A DNA stretch of 37,876 bases from Bifidobacterium aerophilum (GCF_010667685.1 NZ_WHZW01000025.1:1-37876), one strand, 5' to 3'. Positions 1-8,556 are shown, numbered from the stretch's first letter. Numbers and translations are program-made. Notes: generated from the letters alone by a model not told the origin.

Positions 1-47
1 GGAAGGGAATGAACTGGCAATCATTGACTATAAAGAAGTAGTACAAA

Positions 48-72
48 CACGCTCTTGAGTTCTCAAACCACC
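48..72 (-). promoter_or_regulatory. boxA-like motif, possible rRNA-type leader
   Basis: Read on the minus strand, this stretch contains TTTGAGAACTCAAGAGC, which resembles the boxA/boxC antitermination sequences found in leaders and spacers of actinobacterial rRNA operons. The surrounding bases 1-80 are AT-richer than the rest of the window and have no convincing gene. If the motif is functional, an rRNA or other structured transcript should lie just outside the window at the low-coordinate side. This is a motif resemblance only. Confidence 0.25.
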
Positions 73-81
73 ACCACACGA

Positions 82-321
82 TCAGCCCTCATCCCCAAGA
101 AGAAGACCAGCCGCTGACCGGCAGCAAGAGAAAAACTTACACCAACAACCCGCCCCACGCAAACCAGCAGGCACAACAAAACCGAGAACCGTTGAAAACA
201 CACGGCTCCCTCGGCGTGTCGCAATAACGCACAACACGCCCAACAACCCCAGAATAAACCCCAAAACCAACATCCCGGTAAACACCACACCACCAATGCG
301 CGGCGTGTCGGCAACATGCAA
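82..321 (-). pseudogene. Possible decayed C-terminal sorting signal of a surface protein
   Basis: This open frame encodes about 79 residues. It begins VADTPRIGG, continues with one hydrophobic stretch (roughly residues 16-33) and then ATRRGSR. That order, a TP-x-GG-like motif, a membrane helix and a short positive tail, is the layout of the C-terminus of an LPXTG sortase substrate. No LPXTG motif is intact and no large upstream frame feeds into it, because the YbjQ gene ends just upstream at 362. The residues after the arginines are Cys-rich and look non-coding. It may be a fossil of a deleted surface-protein gene or a chance open frame. I see no good ribosome binding site. Confidence 0.2.
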
Positions 322-361
322 GGCATGATCCTGATGTTTAGACGGATGTGAGTGCTTGGGA

Positions 362-697
362 TCAGGCCGTCTTGCGCGCCAGCTGCACTGCGGTACCGGA
401 TGCCGTGACCATCAGCATCGAACCGTCGGCGCCCAGCACCTCGTAGTCCACGTCCACGCCGATCACCGCATGGGCACCCATGGCCTCCGCACGCTGCTGC
501 ATTTCGGCGATCGCCTGGTTGCGCGCGTTCGTCAGCTCCTCCTCGTATCCCTGGCTGCGCCCGCCGAACACGTTGCGCAAGCTTGCGCCGATGTCCTTGA
601 ACATGTTCACGCCGGCGATCACCTCGCCGAACACGATGCCCTGATAGCTCGTTACCGTATATCCTTCTACGGCCGGCGTAGTAGTCACCAAAATCAT
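362..697 (-). CDS. YbjQ/UPF0145 family heavy-metal-binding-domain protein
   Basis: The 111-residue product starts [15 protein letters not shown] and matches the compact YbjQ (UPF0145) family over its full length. Typical features are the N-terminal TTxxxxGY strand, the GIVFGEVI segment near residue 20, and the C-terminal [17 protein letters not shown] strand. The family forms small oligomeric cytoplasmic proteins and is often labelled as a putative heavy-metal-binding domain; its biochemical role is not settled. The start at 697 is chosen because AAAGGAG lies about 10 bases upstream and because family similarity begins there; the open frame extends to 883 but the extra residues are Arg/Ser-rich shadow sequence. 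It lies 64 bp downstream of the yccF-like gene on the same strand and may be cotranscribed with it. Confidence 0.85.
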   Translation of the reverse strand: MILVTTTPAVEGYTVTSYQGIVFGEVIAGVNMFKDIGASLRNVFGGRSQGYEEELTNARNQAIAEMQQRAEAMGAHAVIGVDVDYEVLGADGSMLMVTASGTAVQLARKTA

Positions 698-761
698 GAT
701 TACCGATCTCCTTTGCTCAGGTCCGATCACCGACGATGCTGTCGGCCGGACGGTTCCAACG

Positions 762-1130
762 CTACCGCACAGCGACGATGTCCGCGCCGAACGGCCACAG
801 GGCCAGCTTGGCCATCTTGAACGACTGGATGCCGAATGGGATGCCGATGATCGTGATGCAGTTGGCCAGGCCTGCGGCGACATAGCCGAGCGCCATCCAC
901 ACGCCGACGAGCACGAACCACACGATGTTCAGCAGCGTCGATCCGACGCCGCCGTTGTATATCACGGTCTTGCCGAACGGGGTCAGCGTGAGTTCGGCCA
1001 TCTTGAACGCCTGCACGCCCAACGGAATGCCAATGATCGTCACGCACAGTATCAGTCCGACGATGGCCCAGCCCAACGACAGGAACAGGCCACCGAGAAT
1101 CAGCCACAGAATATTGCCTAACAGTCTCAT
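762..1130 (-). CDS. YccF domain-containing inner membrane protein
   Basis: This 122-residue hydrophobic protein contains two tandem YccF (DUF307) repeats. Each has a hydrophobic segment followed by an ITIIGIP motif and QxFKMAxLxLx[22 protein letters not shown] in the first half and [19 protein letters not shown] in the second. Three to four membrane segments are visible. Length and repeat structure match the family, whose function is unknown. The start is the ATG at 1128-1130. It precedes the YbjQ gene on the same strand and could share its transcript. Confidence 0.88.
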   Translation of the reverse strand: MRLLGNILWLILGGLFLSLGWAIVGLILCVTIIGIPLGVQAFKMAELTLTPFGKTVIYNGGVGSTLLNIVWFVLVGVWMALGYVAAGLANCITIIGIPFGIQSFKMAKLALWPFGADIVAVR

Positions 1131-1164
1131 GATCTCATCATGTCATGCGACGCGTGCCGGCAGC

Positions 1165-1193
1165 ATCAGGGAAACCACTGATTCATCCCTGAT
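1165..1193. terminator. Weak hairpin between the TelA and YccF genes
   Basis: ATCAGGGA (1165-1172) and TCCCTGAT (1186-1193) form an 8-bp stem with a 13-base loop, next to the palindrome GATCCGGATC. There is no T-run on either strand. It lies just past the end of the TelA operon, so it may help end that transcript, but the support is only the inverted repeat and its position. Confidence 0.25.
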
Positions 1194-1242
1194 CCGGATC
1201 AGACAAGGCGCACAACACGCGGCCGGCGCCCGCCATGCGCCC

Positions 1243-2424
1243 CTACATCTGCCGCGCGTTATCGATCAGCGCGGCCTTGAGGTCGGACTCGATCTGACGC
1301 ATCTTCACCTGCGCCGCCTCGCGGTTCGCCTTGCCTTCCTTCTGGATCTGCACGGTTTCGCGCAGCGTGGCGATGAGCTCGGAGTTGATCTTCTCCAACG
1401 TGTCGATCTCGATGACCGACCGCTGGTTCGCCTTCTCCGCGTCCACGGCCCCGCGGTGCAGCGCCTCGGCGTTGCGCGTGAGCAGCTTGTTGGTCACGTC
1501 GTCGGCCTTGTTCTGCAGGTCGAGCGCGGCCCGCTGGTTGGACAGGCCCAGCGCGATCACCATCTGCGACTTCCACACCGGGATCGTGGTGGAGATGGTC
1601 GTGTCGATCTTGTCGACGATGGTCTGGTCGGCGTTCTGGATGATCTTGATCTGCGGCGCGGTCTGCAGCGTGACGACGCTCACGCGGTCGAGGTCATCGA
1701 GCCGCTTGGCGAACCGGTCGAGCTTCGACTTGAAGTCCTTGAGCACCTGCGCCTGCATCGCGTCGCCGCTCTTGGCCGCCTCGGCCTCCAAAGACGGCAG
1801 CTGGTTCGCGTTGAAGTCGGCGAGCGCCTTCTTGCCGGCGAGCACGGTGAGTTTGAGCGCGCGGTACTGCTGCGCGTTCTGCTCGTACATGGTGTTGTAC
1901 ATGGCGATGTCGGCGACGAGCTTGGACTGCGCCTTCTCGAGCTTGGTGATGATCTCGTCGATCTGCGCGTCGACCTTCTGGTAGCGGCGGCGCAGCTTGT
2001 CGATGGAGACGGCGACCTGGCCGATGATCGGGATCTTGCGGAATCCGCCGAGTTCGGCCTCGTCGATGGTGGTGAGCATGGTCGCGAGCAGGTCGCCGGC
2101 CTCGCCGGTGTCCTTGGACCGGGTTTCGGAGAGGATTTCGTCGGCGAAGGTGGAGGTGGCACGCTGCACGTCCTTGCCGTACGACGATTCGATGCCGTCG
2201 CGCGTGAAGTCGATGTTGCCGGCGAGCTGTGCGATCTGCTGTTGGTCGGCGGCGGGCAGTTTGGCGATCTGCTGGTCGGGGGTGAGCGCGGCTTCGGCCT
2301 TGGCCTGGTCGGTCGTCGGCACGAGCGAGCCGGTCGGGTCGACGGCCGATGCCGTGGCGACGGTCGGCGAGGTGACGGCGTTGTTGCCGCCGGCGAGATC
2401 GGCGAGGGTGAGTTGCGTGGTCAT
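1243..2424 (-). CDS. TelA-family (toxic anion resistance / YaaN-like) protein
   Basis: The 393-residue product is a soluble, largely helical protein of the TelA family (toxic anion resistance, PF05816; YaaN in Bacillus subtilis). Family signatures include the FADEILSETRSKDTGEAGDLL segment near residues 92-112, the IPIIG...SIDKLRRRYQKV segment, and a C-terminal region of long charged helices. TelA proteins were named from tellurite-resistance determinants, but most members have general cell-envelope or chemical-stress roles that are not well defined. AGGAAAGGA upstream of the ATG at 2424 supports this start. It is the last gene of a four-gene minus-strand operon, 36 bp after the solute-binding-like gene. 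The XpaC-like gene two positions upstream mirrors the xpaC-yaaN pair of Bacillus, which strengthens both calls. Confidence 0.9.
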   Translation of the reverse strand: MTTQLTLADLAGGNNAVTSPTVATASAVDPTGSLVPTTDQAKAEAALTPDQQIAKLPAADQQQIAQLAGNIDFTRDGIESSYGKDVQRATSTFADEILSETRSKDTGEAGDLLATMLTTIDEAELGGFRKIPIIGQVAVSIDKLRRRYQKVDAQIDEIITKLEKAQSKLVADIAMYNTMYEQNAQQYRALKLTVLAGKKALADFNANQLPSLEAEAAKSGDAMQAQVLKDFKSKLDRFAKRLDDLDRVSVVTLQTAPQIKIIQNADQTIVDKIDTTISTTIPVWKSQMVIALGLSNQRAALDLQNKADDVTNKLLTRNAEALHRGAVDAEKANQRSVIEIDTLEKINSELIATLRETVQIQKEGKANREAAQVKMRQIESDLKAALIDNARQM

Positions 2425-2460
2425 GATTGGTTGTCCTTTCCTAGGAATGTCTCGAAACGC

Positions 2461-3540
2461 CTAGCTCAATGCCTTGATGATGGCCTGCATGGCGTTGTTG
2501 TTGGGCAGCTCGGTGACGGCGGTCACCTGTTCGAGCGTGCCGGGCACCTTGAAGCGTTTGATCGAGTCGGTGCCGGCGAAGTTCGCCGCGCGGAAGCCGT
2601 GCCGTTCCCAAGCGAGCTTCTGCACGTCGGCGGATTTGAGCAGGGACAGCAACTGCGATCCCTTGTCGTCGAGCGCGATGAGGGTGTGCGTGCTCCACAC
2701 GGTCGGGGTGGGGTACACGATCACCACGTCGTCCCTGACCTGCTTGAACGCATCCGGCTGGTTGACGGCCAGGTCGAGCAGCTGCGATTCGTAGCCGATC
2801 ATCATGGGCTTCGAGCCGACGCCGAGCGTGAGGAACTGGTTGAAGCTGTCTTCCGAACTGGTTTCCATCCAGCCGGATTTCGCGAAGATCGCCTTGATCT
2901 TGTCCGCGTCGCGGCTGACGGAGTCGGTGGTCGCCGGCTGTCCGTCGTTGAGCACGGTCGCGACGAGTGCGGCGTACTCGTTGCCGGAGTTCGACTTGAC
3001 GGGATCGGTGGAGTCGATGCGGAACTGACCGTATCCGTTCTGGTAGCCGACGTCGGCCCACGACTTGTTGTTGACCATCGCGTCGACGGCCTTGGCCATG
3101 TCCATGTGGTAGGCGCCGGCGCTGTCCTTGCTCATCAGCCCGCCGCCGACGAGCGCATCGGCGACGGCCTTGTGCGTGTAGATCACGATCGGCGAGTTGA
3201 ACACGATGTCGGAGTTCGACGTGTTCACGCCCTTCGCCTTGCCGTATTCGACGGCCGCGCGCGACGAGGGGAACAGGTAGTCCATGCCGTTGCGGTCGGC
3301 GTCCATCATGGCGAGCGATCCGGCCTTGCGATAGTTGACCTTGAGCCCGGCCTTGTCGGCGAGCTCGGCGAACTGCTCGTCGTCGAACAGGCCGATCTTC
3401 TCGCCGCCGAGATAGCCGTTGACCTGCTGGATTTCGACCGGCTTGGGCTGGGCCTGCCGCCAGACGATCGTGCCGAGGATCACGCCGACGACCGCCAGCA
3501 GCGCGATCAGGCCGATGATTTTCGATTTCGTGAGTTTCAT
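2461..3540 (-). CDS. Membrane-anchored solute-binding-like protein of the VWA-XpaC-TelA operon
   Basis: The 359-residue protein has a single N-terminal membrane segment (about residues 8-27) without a lipobox Cys, so it is probably anchored by an uncleaved helix with the rest outside the cell. The remainder looks like a type II periplasmic-binding fold: alternating hydrophobic strands, a GSLAMMDADRNGMDYLFPSS segment and an NSPIVIYTH segment. The same pattern (GSL..M....DYD...P.S) occurs in the N-terminal half of the VWA lipoprotein encoded upstream, so the two are probably divergent relatives. Its start overlaps the stop of the XpaC-like gene as ATGA (3537-3540), implying translational coupling. 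No ABC permease or ATPase is nearby, so transport is unlikely to be the role. The ligand is unknown. Confidence 0.75.
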   Translation of the reverse strand: MKLTKSKIIGLIALLAVVGVILGTIVWRQAQPKPVEIQQVNGYLGGEKIGLFDDEQFAELADKAGLKVNYRKAGSLAMMDADRNGMDYLFPSSRAAVEYGKAKGVNTSNSDIVFNSPIVIYTHKAVADALVGGGLMSKDSAGAYHMDMAKAVDAMVNNKSWADVGYQNGYGQFRIDSTDPVKSNSGNEYAALVATVLNDGQPATTDSVSRDADKIKAIFAKSGWMETSSEDSFNQFLTLGVGSKPMMIGYESQLLDLAVNQPDAFKQVRDDVVIVYPTPTVWSTHTLIALDDKGSQLLSLLKSADVQKLAWERHGFRAANFAGTDSIKRFKVPGTLEQVTAVTELPNNNAMQAIIKALS

Positions 3541-4283
3541 GACTTCCTCTCCCCTGCCACGTCTGCATCCGACGGAGCGGCCGTCGAACTGACCGCAGGA
3601 CCGGCCGCCGGGCCGCCGATGCCGGACATCGGATCAGGCCCTGACGGGATCGCGGTTTCGGTTTCCTTCTCGTCGGCGACCGCATATCCATCCATGCTTG
3701 CGAGCCGCTGGATCGCCTCGGAATCGGCCGCGATGCCGAGCGTCTTGGACGACACCGCGCGCGACAGCTCCCCCGCGGCCGCGCGTTCGAGCACCTGCAG
3801 CGCCTCGACGGTCTCACGCTGTGCGACCGGGATCTGGTCGCGCGCGCCGGACTGTTCCACGTCGACGTACGAGGCGAGCAGTTTCGCGGTCTGTTCGCCG
3901 TACACGTTCGTGTAGTGGCGCAGCGTCGCGTACGCGCCGGTATCGGTGCTGACGTATCTGGTGAGGTCACGGGTGGCCGCGATGAAGTCGTCGGCCTCGG
4001 CGCGCACCTGCGGGTCGCGCACGCGTCCGGCGAGCATGCCGACGCGGTTGAGCAGCGCGTTCGCGTCGTCTATCGCGGCCGCGGCCTTCTGGCCGTTCGG
4101 CAGCGCGGACACGACGATCGAACCGAGCCGGCGTTCCGGCTGCAGCAGGGTCGATCCGGCAACGTACCCGAGCGCGGCGCAGACGACGCCCACGCCCAGT
4201 CCGACCAGCCCGCCGCCGGCCAGCCAGAACGACAGTCCGGCCAAGACCAGCCCGACGACGAATCCCGCGATGACACCGATCAT
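3537..4283 (-). CDS. XpaC-like membrane protein (halogen-hydrolysis family)
   Basis: The 248-residue protein has two adjacent membrane helices at the N-terminus (about 3-25 and 28-47) followed by a helical cytoplasmic domain and a Pro/Ala/Ser-rich tail after residue 205. This layout and the partnership with TelA match the XpaC family (5-bromo-4-chloroindolyl phosphate hydrolysis protein, PF10112), whose Bacillus member lies next to the TelA homologue YaaN. Despite the name, no enzymatic active site is evident, and the family is better seen as a membrane partner of TelA. The start overlaps the VWA gene stop by one base (TGATG at 4281-4285), and the stop overlaps the next gene. The family call rests on topology, the helical domain and context more than on a sharp motif. 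Confidence 0.7.
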   Translation of the reverse strand: MIGVIAGFVVGLVLAGLSFWLAGGGLVGLGVGVVCAALGYVAGSTLLQPERRLGSIVVSALPNGQKAAAAIDDANALLNRVGMLAGRVRDPQVRAEADDFIAATRDLTRYVSTDTGAYATLRHYTNVYGEQTAKLLASYVDVEQSGARDQIPVAQRETVEALQVLERAAAGELSRAVSSKTLGIAADSEAIQRLASMDGYAVADEKETETAIPSGPDPMSGIGGPAAGPAVSSTAAPSDADVAGERKS

Positions 4284-5944
4284 CAGTTGAATCCCTTGAC
4301 CTGGCGGAAGACGGAGGCGAGGTCGCCGTCGCGGCCGTCGAACACCTTCGCGTTGCTCAGCTTGGCGAGTTCGTTGAGCTGATCCGGATCGGCGTCGCCG
4401 AACATGATCGAGAAGACAGGGACGTCCTTGCCGCGCGAGCGGTATTCCTGCGTGAAGTAGCTTTTGTCGCCGTCGTCGGACTGGCCGTCGGTCATGAGCA
4501 CGATCGCGGTCGTGTAGTCGCTCGTGTCCTCAGGCAGCTGATCGAGCGCGGACAGCAGACCGTCGTAGATGTTCGTGCCGCCGGTCGCGTCCGTGTTCTC
4601 GGCGCGGGAAAGCAGTTCGCCGGTGCTCGTGCCCTTGACGCGCGTCGGGGTTTCCGCGGAGGACGAGAACGGGATGAGGATGTTCACGTCGCCGTCCGCG
4701 GGGTCGATGTGCGACTGCTTGGCCTGGGCCGGGTCGAGCGCGGCCTTGAGGCCGCCGACCACGCCGTCCTTGCCGCTGCCGCTCATCGAGCCGGAGTAGT
4801 CGACGACCCAGATCGTGTAGCTGGGCTTGCGCAGTTTGGTCTGGTAGACGTCAAGCGCCTGATTGATCACGCTGGCGGACGGCAGGGCGATGGTTTTCAG
4901 CGCGTCGGCGCCGGTGTTGATGCCCCAGTCGGCGCGGAACGACTGCTTGACCTGGCCGTCGGATGCGTAGGCGAGCGCGCCGCCGAGTCCGGTGCGCCGG
5001 CCCGCGCGTTCGAACAGCAGCTTGGCGTCCTTGGAGGCGAGCGCCTGCTGGAACTTGCCGAACGCGGCGTCGAGGTTCTGGCCGCGGTCGACGTAGCCGA
5101 GCGGCGAATCGGAGACGGCGATGCCGTCGGCCGGGTAGACGACGAGCAACGGGTCGTGGCCTTCGTCCGTGAGCGTCTTGTTCGCCTGGATGACGAGCGA
5201 TTCGTAGTTGACCATCGCGTTGAACCTGTTCGGATTCGCGACGACCATGTCCTTGAGCCAGTCGGACGAGCCGGACGAGCGGTCGACGCCCTTGAGCAGC
5301 TTGGTGACCTGGTCGGTGAGCTGCGTGTCGTTGAGGTCGGCGGCGCTGAGCGGCTCGTCGCGGCCGGTGAGCGCGGTCATGAACGCCAGATAGGCGGATG
5401 CGCCGGAGTTGGACTGTGTGGCGGAGGTCATGGAGAACGTCAGCCTGCCTTGCGAGACCGCGTCGAGGATGTCGGCGGTCTTCACCGGCTTCGTGGTGCC
5501 GTCCGCATTGGCCCAGCCGAGCTGCTTGGCCTTGGATTCGGTGATGCCGAACACGATGGGCGTGGTGGACGTGCTGGTCGCGTCCTTGACGATGTGCTTG
5601 GTGTCGCCCATGGAGATCCACATGGAGGAGGCCGGCCAGACCGCGTCGTAATCGTCGCCGCCGTGTTCGAGCGCGCTCATGATGTCGAGCGATCCCATGT
5701 AGTGCATGGTGACGGCTACGCCGGAATCGTCTACGGCCTTCTGGATCGCGTCGGCGACCTCCTTGTTTTCGGAGCCGGATGCGATGCTCAACGTGGCTTC
5801 GGCCTTGCCTTTGGCCGGAGTGAACGACTGGGTCTTGCCGGGGTCCGCGGTCGACCCGCCGCCGATCTTGCCCGGCATCGAGCATGCGGCCAGCATCGTC
5901 AGGGATGCGGCGGCCGCGACGACCGACGCGGCGATGCGTCGCAT
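4283..5944 (-). CDS. Lipoprotein with solute-binding-like half and C-terminal VWA domain
   Basis: From the ATG at 5944 this is a 553-residue lipoprotein. The signal peptide ends in the lipobox LAAC with Cys21. Residues about 50-340 resemble a type II periplasmic-binding fold (TLSIASGSEN, YMGSLDIMSAL, DYDAVWPASS). Residues about 375-550 are a von Willebrand A domain with a full metal-ion-dependent adhesion site: D382-Y-S384-G-S386, a Thr in TGGTN (454-458), and TDG at 485-487. The protein should therefore bind a divalent cation and a protein partner at the outer face of the membrane. The frame remains open to 6082, and ATGs at 6028 and 6082 are possible starts, but sequence above 5944 looks non-coding and would give an overlong region before the signal peptide. 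It is the first gene of the operon with the XpaC-like, solute-binding-like and TelA genes. Confidence 0.85.
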   Translation of the reverse strand: MRRIAASVVAAAASLTMLAACSMPGKIGGGSTADPGKTQSFTPAKGKAEATLSIASGSENKEVADAIQKAVDDSGVAVTMHYMGSLDIMSALEHGGDDYDAVWPASSMWISMGDTKHIVKDATSTSTTPIVFGITESKAKQLGWANADGTTKPVKTADILDAVSQGRLTFSMTSATQSNSGASAYLAFMTALTGRDEPLSAADLNDTQLTDQVTKLLKGVDRSSGSSDWLKDMVVANPNRFNAMVNYESLVIQANKTLTDEGHDPLLVVYPADGIAVSDSPLGYVDRGQNLDAAFGKFQQALASKDAKLLFERAGRRTGLGGALAYASDGQVKQSFRADWGINTGADALKTIALPSASVINQALDVYQTKLRKPSYTIWVVDYSGSMSGSGKDGVVGGLKAALDPAQAKQSHIDPADGDVNILIPFSSSAETPTRVKGTSTGELLSRAENTDATGGTNIYDGLLSALDQLPEDTSDYTTAIVLMTDGQSDDGDKSYFTQEYRSRGKDVPVFSIMFGDADPDQLNELAKLSNAKVFDGRDGDLASVFRQVKGFN

Positions 5945-6205
5945 GGCGGTCCACACGCCGGCATGCTTGGTTTCACGAAGCGTTTCACACACTACGTTGT
6001 TGCGAGAACCCTTGGTTGTTCCACTCATACCACCATTGTCGAATACGCTTTCATCCCGCCAACCGACAACACCTGAACGCATGGTGAACAGTACATTACG
6101 TTTGTATACCGGCGACGTTGCCGGCAGCGGCGACTACCGATTCGGCCCCGTCACACACCCGACGCCCGATAGGCCCGCACGCTCACCCGCACGACCGTCG
6201 CGGCC

Positions 6206-7222
6206 TCAGCGCACGAGGAACACCATCGCGAGGATCATCGCGAAGCCGGCGAAATCGGCGGGCGTGAACACCTCGCCCGTCCATGCGACGGAGGTGATCG
6301 TCGCGGCGACCGGCTCGCTGGTGCCAAGCATCGTCGCCCGCATCGATCCCACGCGCATCATGCCGGCCAGGAACAGGCCGAACGCTCCGAACGTGCCGAT
6401 CACCACCGTGTACACCATGAGCAGCACGCCGAACCAGTCGAACGCGGGAGCGGTGGCCCACGGGCGCACGACCGGCAGCAGCACCAGCCCCGAGATCACG
6501 AACATGATCCCGTTGACCGTCATGTTGCCCCACCGAGCGATCAGCTTGATCGGCATGATCGACATCGCGGCGGTCGCGCCCGCGTTCACCAGTCCCCACA
6601 GCAGGCCGATGGCCGGCAGTTTGATCGTCGTCAGGTCGCCGCCGGTCGCCAGCAGCACCACGCCGGCGAACGCGAGCGCCACGCCCGCGCCTTCGCGCAG
6701 GTTCGGCAGTCGCCGTCCGCGCAGGCAGACGAACGCGAGCACGAACAGCAGGTTCAGCGACTGCAGCACGGTCGCGGTGCCGGCGTTCGTCGCGTTGATC
6801 GAACACAGGTAGGCGACCTGCACGAGCAGCACGCAGATCAGCGAACTGCCGATCAGACGCGGGTATTCCTTGCGGTCGGTGAGCGCGCCGATAAGCAGCC
6901 GGCGCTGTCTGAAAGCGGCGACGGCGAGGAACATCGCGCCCGCCACCAGTTCGCGCACGCATGCGATCCACAACGGGTCGGCGTGATATGTGCCCATGAG
7001 CATCTTCGATACGGTGGCGTTGGTGCCCCACATCACGCCGCCGGCGAGGACCAGCAGCGCGCCGAGGATCAGGTCGCGCGGGGTGCGTTCGAAGGACGGG
7101 GCGGAGCGGCGCGCGGACTTGCGGGGATTGCCGGGATCGTCGGAACCGCCGGACTTGACAGACCTGCCGGACTTGCCGGACCGAGGTCCGCCCTGCGTCC
7201 CGTCCATGTCGCGTTTCGTCAT
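6206..7222 (-). CDS. EamA/DMT-family exporter
   Basis: From the ATG at 7222 the product is 338 residues. A hydrophilic Gly/Ser/Arg-rich N-terminus of about 45 residues precedes about ten membrane helices arranged as two EamA repeats. The first has GGVMWGTNATVSKML and a GTATVLQSLNLLF signature before the mid-point, the second WGLVNAGATAAMSIMP and GTSEPVAATITSVAWTGE. These are typical of drug/metabolite transporters that export amino acids or metabolites; substrate cannot be read from sequence. The gene starts 14 bp after the stop of the MalY-type aminotransferase, so cotranscription is likely, and export of a sulfur amino acid or related product is a reasonable guess. The open frame extends upstream through the aminotransferase, but that part is a shadow. 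Confidence 0.85.
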   Translation of the reverse strand: MTKRDMDGTQGGPRSGKSGRSVKSGGSDDPGNPRKSARRSAPSFERTPRDLILGALLVLAGGVMWGTNATVSKMLMGTYHADPLWIACVRELVAGAMFLAVAAFRQRRLLIGALTDRKEYPRLIGSSLICVLLVQVAYLCSINATNAGTATVLQSLNLLFVLAFVCLRGRRLPNLREGAGVALAFAGVVLLATGGDLTTIKLPAIGLLWGLVNAGATAAMSIMPIKLIARWGNMTVNGIMFVISGLVLLPVVRPWATAPAFDWFGVLLMVYTVVIGTFGAFGLFLAGMMRVGSMRATMLGTSEPVAATITSVAWTGEVFTPADFAGFAMILAMVFLVR

Positions 7223-7236
7223 CGGACGGCCGTCGC

Positions 7237-8448
7237 TCACGCGTTGAATACGTACCGGTCGAGCCGTTCCATCGCCTCGCGCACGCGGCTGAGCGGCAGG
7301 GCGAGGTTCACGCGGATCGAATCGGGCCAGTGGAACAGGGTGCCGTCCTCCCAGGCGACACCGACGTCCCAGCCGCGCTTGATCAGCTCCGGCAGCGTCA
7401 CGTCGTGCTTGGCGCACCATTCGGCGCAGTCGAGGAACAGCATGTACGTGCCCTGCGGCTTGGACAGCGTGACACCATCGAAATGCTTGGTGATGTAGTC
7501 ATATGCGTAGTCGACGTTCCCGGTGACGGTCGCGCACATCTCGTCACACCATTCGTGGCCTTCCGGTCGGTACGCGCCGATGAGCGCGTGCATCGACAGC
7601 ACGTTCATGTCGTTGTAGTGCGACTTGGAGCCCTTGGCGACGACGCGGTCGCGCAGGTACTTGCTGTAGATGATGTGGTAGCTGCCGATCAGGCCGGCGA
7701 GGTTGAAGGTCTTGCTCGGCGCGTAGAACGCGATCGTGCGGTTGCGTGCGTCCTCGCCGACCGACTGGGTCGGGATGTGCTTGTTGCCGGCGAGGATGAT
7801 GTCGGACCAGATCTCGTCGGAGATGACGACGACGTCGTTCGCGCGGTAGACCTCCATCGCGCGTTCGATCTCCCAGCGTTCCCAGACGCGGCCGGTCGGG
7901 TTGTGCGGGCTGCAGAAGACGGCGACGTGGATGTTGTGCTCCTTGAGACGGCGGTCCATATCGTCGAAGTCCATGCGCCAGACGCCGTTCTCGTCGCGCT
8001 TGAGCGGGCTGTGGACGATGTGGAAGCCGTTGTTTTCGATGCACTGCGTGAATCCGTTGTAGGTGGGGCTGTGCAGCAGCACCGCGTCGCCGGGCGCGGC
8101 GAAGGCGGTCAGCGCGGAGATCACGCCGCCGAGCACGCCGTTCTCGTAGCCGATGTGCTCAGGGGCGAGTCCGGTCACGCCGTTGCGTTCGGACTGCCAC
8201 TCGATGATCGAGTCATAGTATTCGTCGGTCGGCTGGAAGTAGCCGAACATCGGATGCTTGGCGCGTTCGATGATGGCCTGTTGCACGGTGGGGACGGTCG
8301 GGAAGTTCATGTCGGCGACCCACATCGGGATCACGTCGAATCCGGGCTTCGGCGGCTCGGGCGACATCCCGGGGATGGCGCCGAGGCCGTCCACCGCGAG
8401 GGCGTCCTTGCCGTGCCGATCGATGATCGACGTGAAATCGTAGGTCAT
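7237..8448 (-). CDS. MalY/PatB-type pyridoxal-phosphate C-S lyase (cystathionine beta-lyase)
   Basis: The 403-residue protein is a fold-type I PLP enzyme of the MalY/PatB group. It begins MTYDFTSIIDRHG. Visible landmarks are IPMWVADMNFP near residue 40 (the WVADMDF motif of this group), SPTYNGF (127-133), PHNPTGR (181-187), SDEIWSD (210-216) and the Schiff-base lysine K246 in YAPSKTFNLAGL. Members cleave cystathionine or cysteine conjugates to a thiol (homocysteine or H2S), pyruvate and ammonia, and some also act in regulation. AGAGGAAGGA lies about 8 bases upstream of 8448, which fixes the start. A TACACT element upstream could be the promoter -10. The EamA exporter follows 14 bp downstream. 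Confidence 0.9.
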   Translation of the reverse strand: MTYDFTSIIDRHGKDALAVDGLGAIPGMSPEPPKPGFDVIPMWVADMNFPTVPTVQQAIIERAKHPMFGYFQPTDEYYDSIIEWQSERNGVTGLAPEHIGYENGVLGGVISALTAFAAPGDAVLLHSPTYNGFTQCIENNGFHIVHSPLKRDENGVWRMDFDDMDRRLKEHNIHVAVFCSPHNPTGRVWERWEIERAMEVYRANDVVVISDEIWSDIILAGNKHIPTQSVGEDARNRTIAFYAPSKTFNLAGLIGSYHIIYSKYLRDRVVAKGSKSHYNDMNVLSMHALIGAYRPEGHEWCDEMCATVTGNVDYAYDYITKHFDGVTLSKPQGTYMLFLDCAEWCAKHDVTLPELIKRGWDVGVAWEDGTLFHWPDSIRVNLALPLSRVREAMERLDRYVFNA

Positions 8449-8506
8449 GGTCTGAGTCCTTCCTCTGATCCGTCTCCGTGTTGCCTTCGCTAGTGTACGA
8501 CGGCGC

Positions 8507-8556
8507 GTGGCGGAAAACGCTCGCCGAGCGGTATCTCGGCGAGCGTTTTCCGCCAC
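8507..8556. terminator. Perfect 21-bp inverted repeat with 8-base loop
   Basis: The arms 8507-8527 and 8536-8556 are exact reverse complements, starting GTGGCGGAAAACGC and ending GCGTTTTCCGCCAC, with loop GCGGTATC. It lies in the gap between the alpha/beta hydrolase stop (8617) and the MalY-type start (8448), both on the minus strand. The most likely role is terminator of the hydrolase transcript, though no T-run follows the stem. Because it sits just upstream of the MalY promoter region, an operator role is the alternative. Confidence 0.6.

Noticed and set aside
925..3915. Plus-strand 996-residue open frame
   Set aside because: It runs antisense to the TelA, solute-binding-like and XpaC-like genes, is rich in Arg, His, Val and Gly as expected for a high-GC shadow, and shows no family motif.
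3537..4283. Taking the XpaC family name as evidence for a phosphatase
   Set aside because: No catalytic motif is present; the name comes from an old indolyl-phosphate colour assay, and the TelA link is a better guide.
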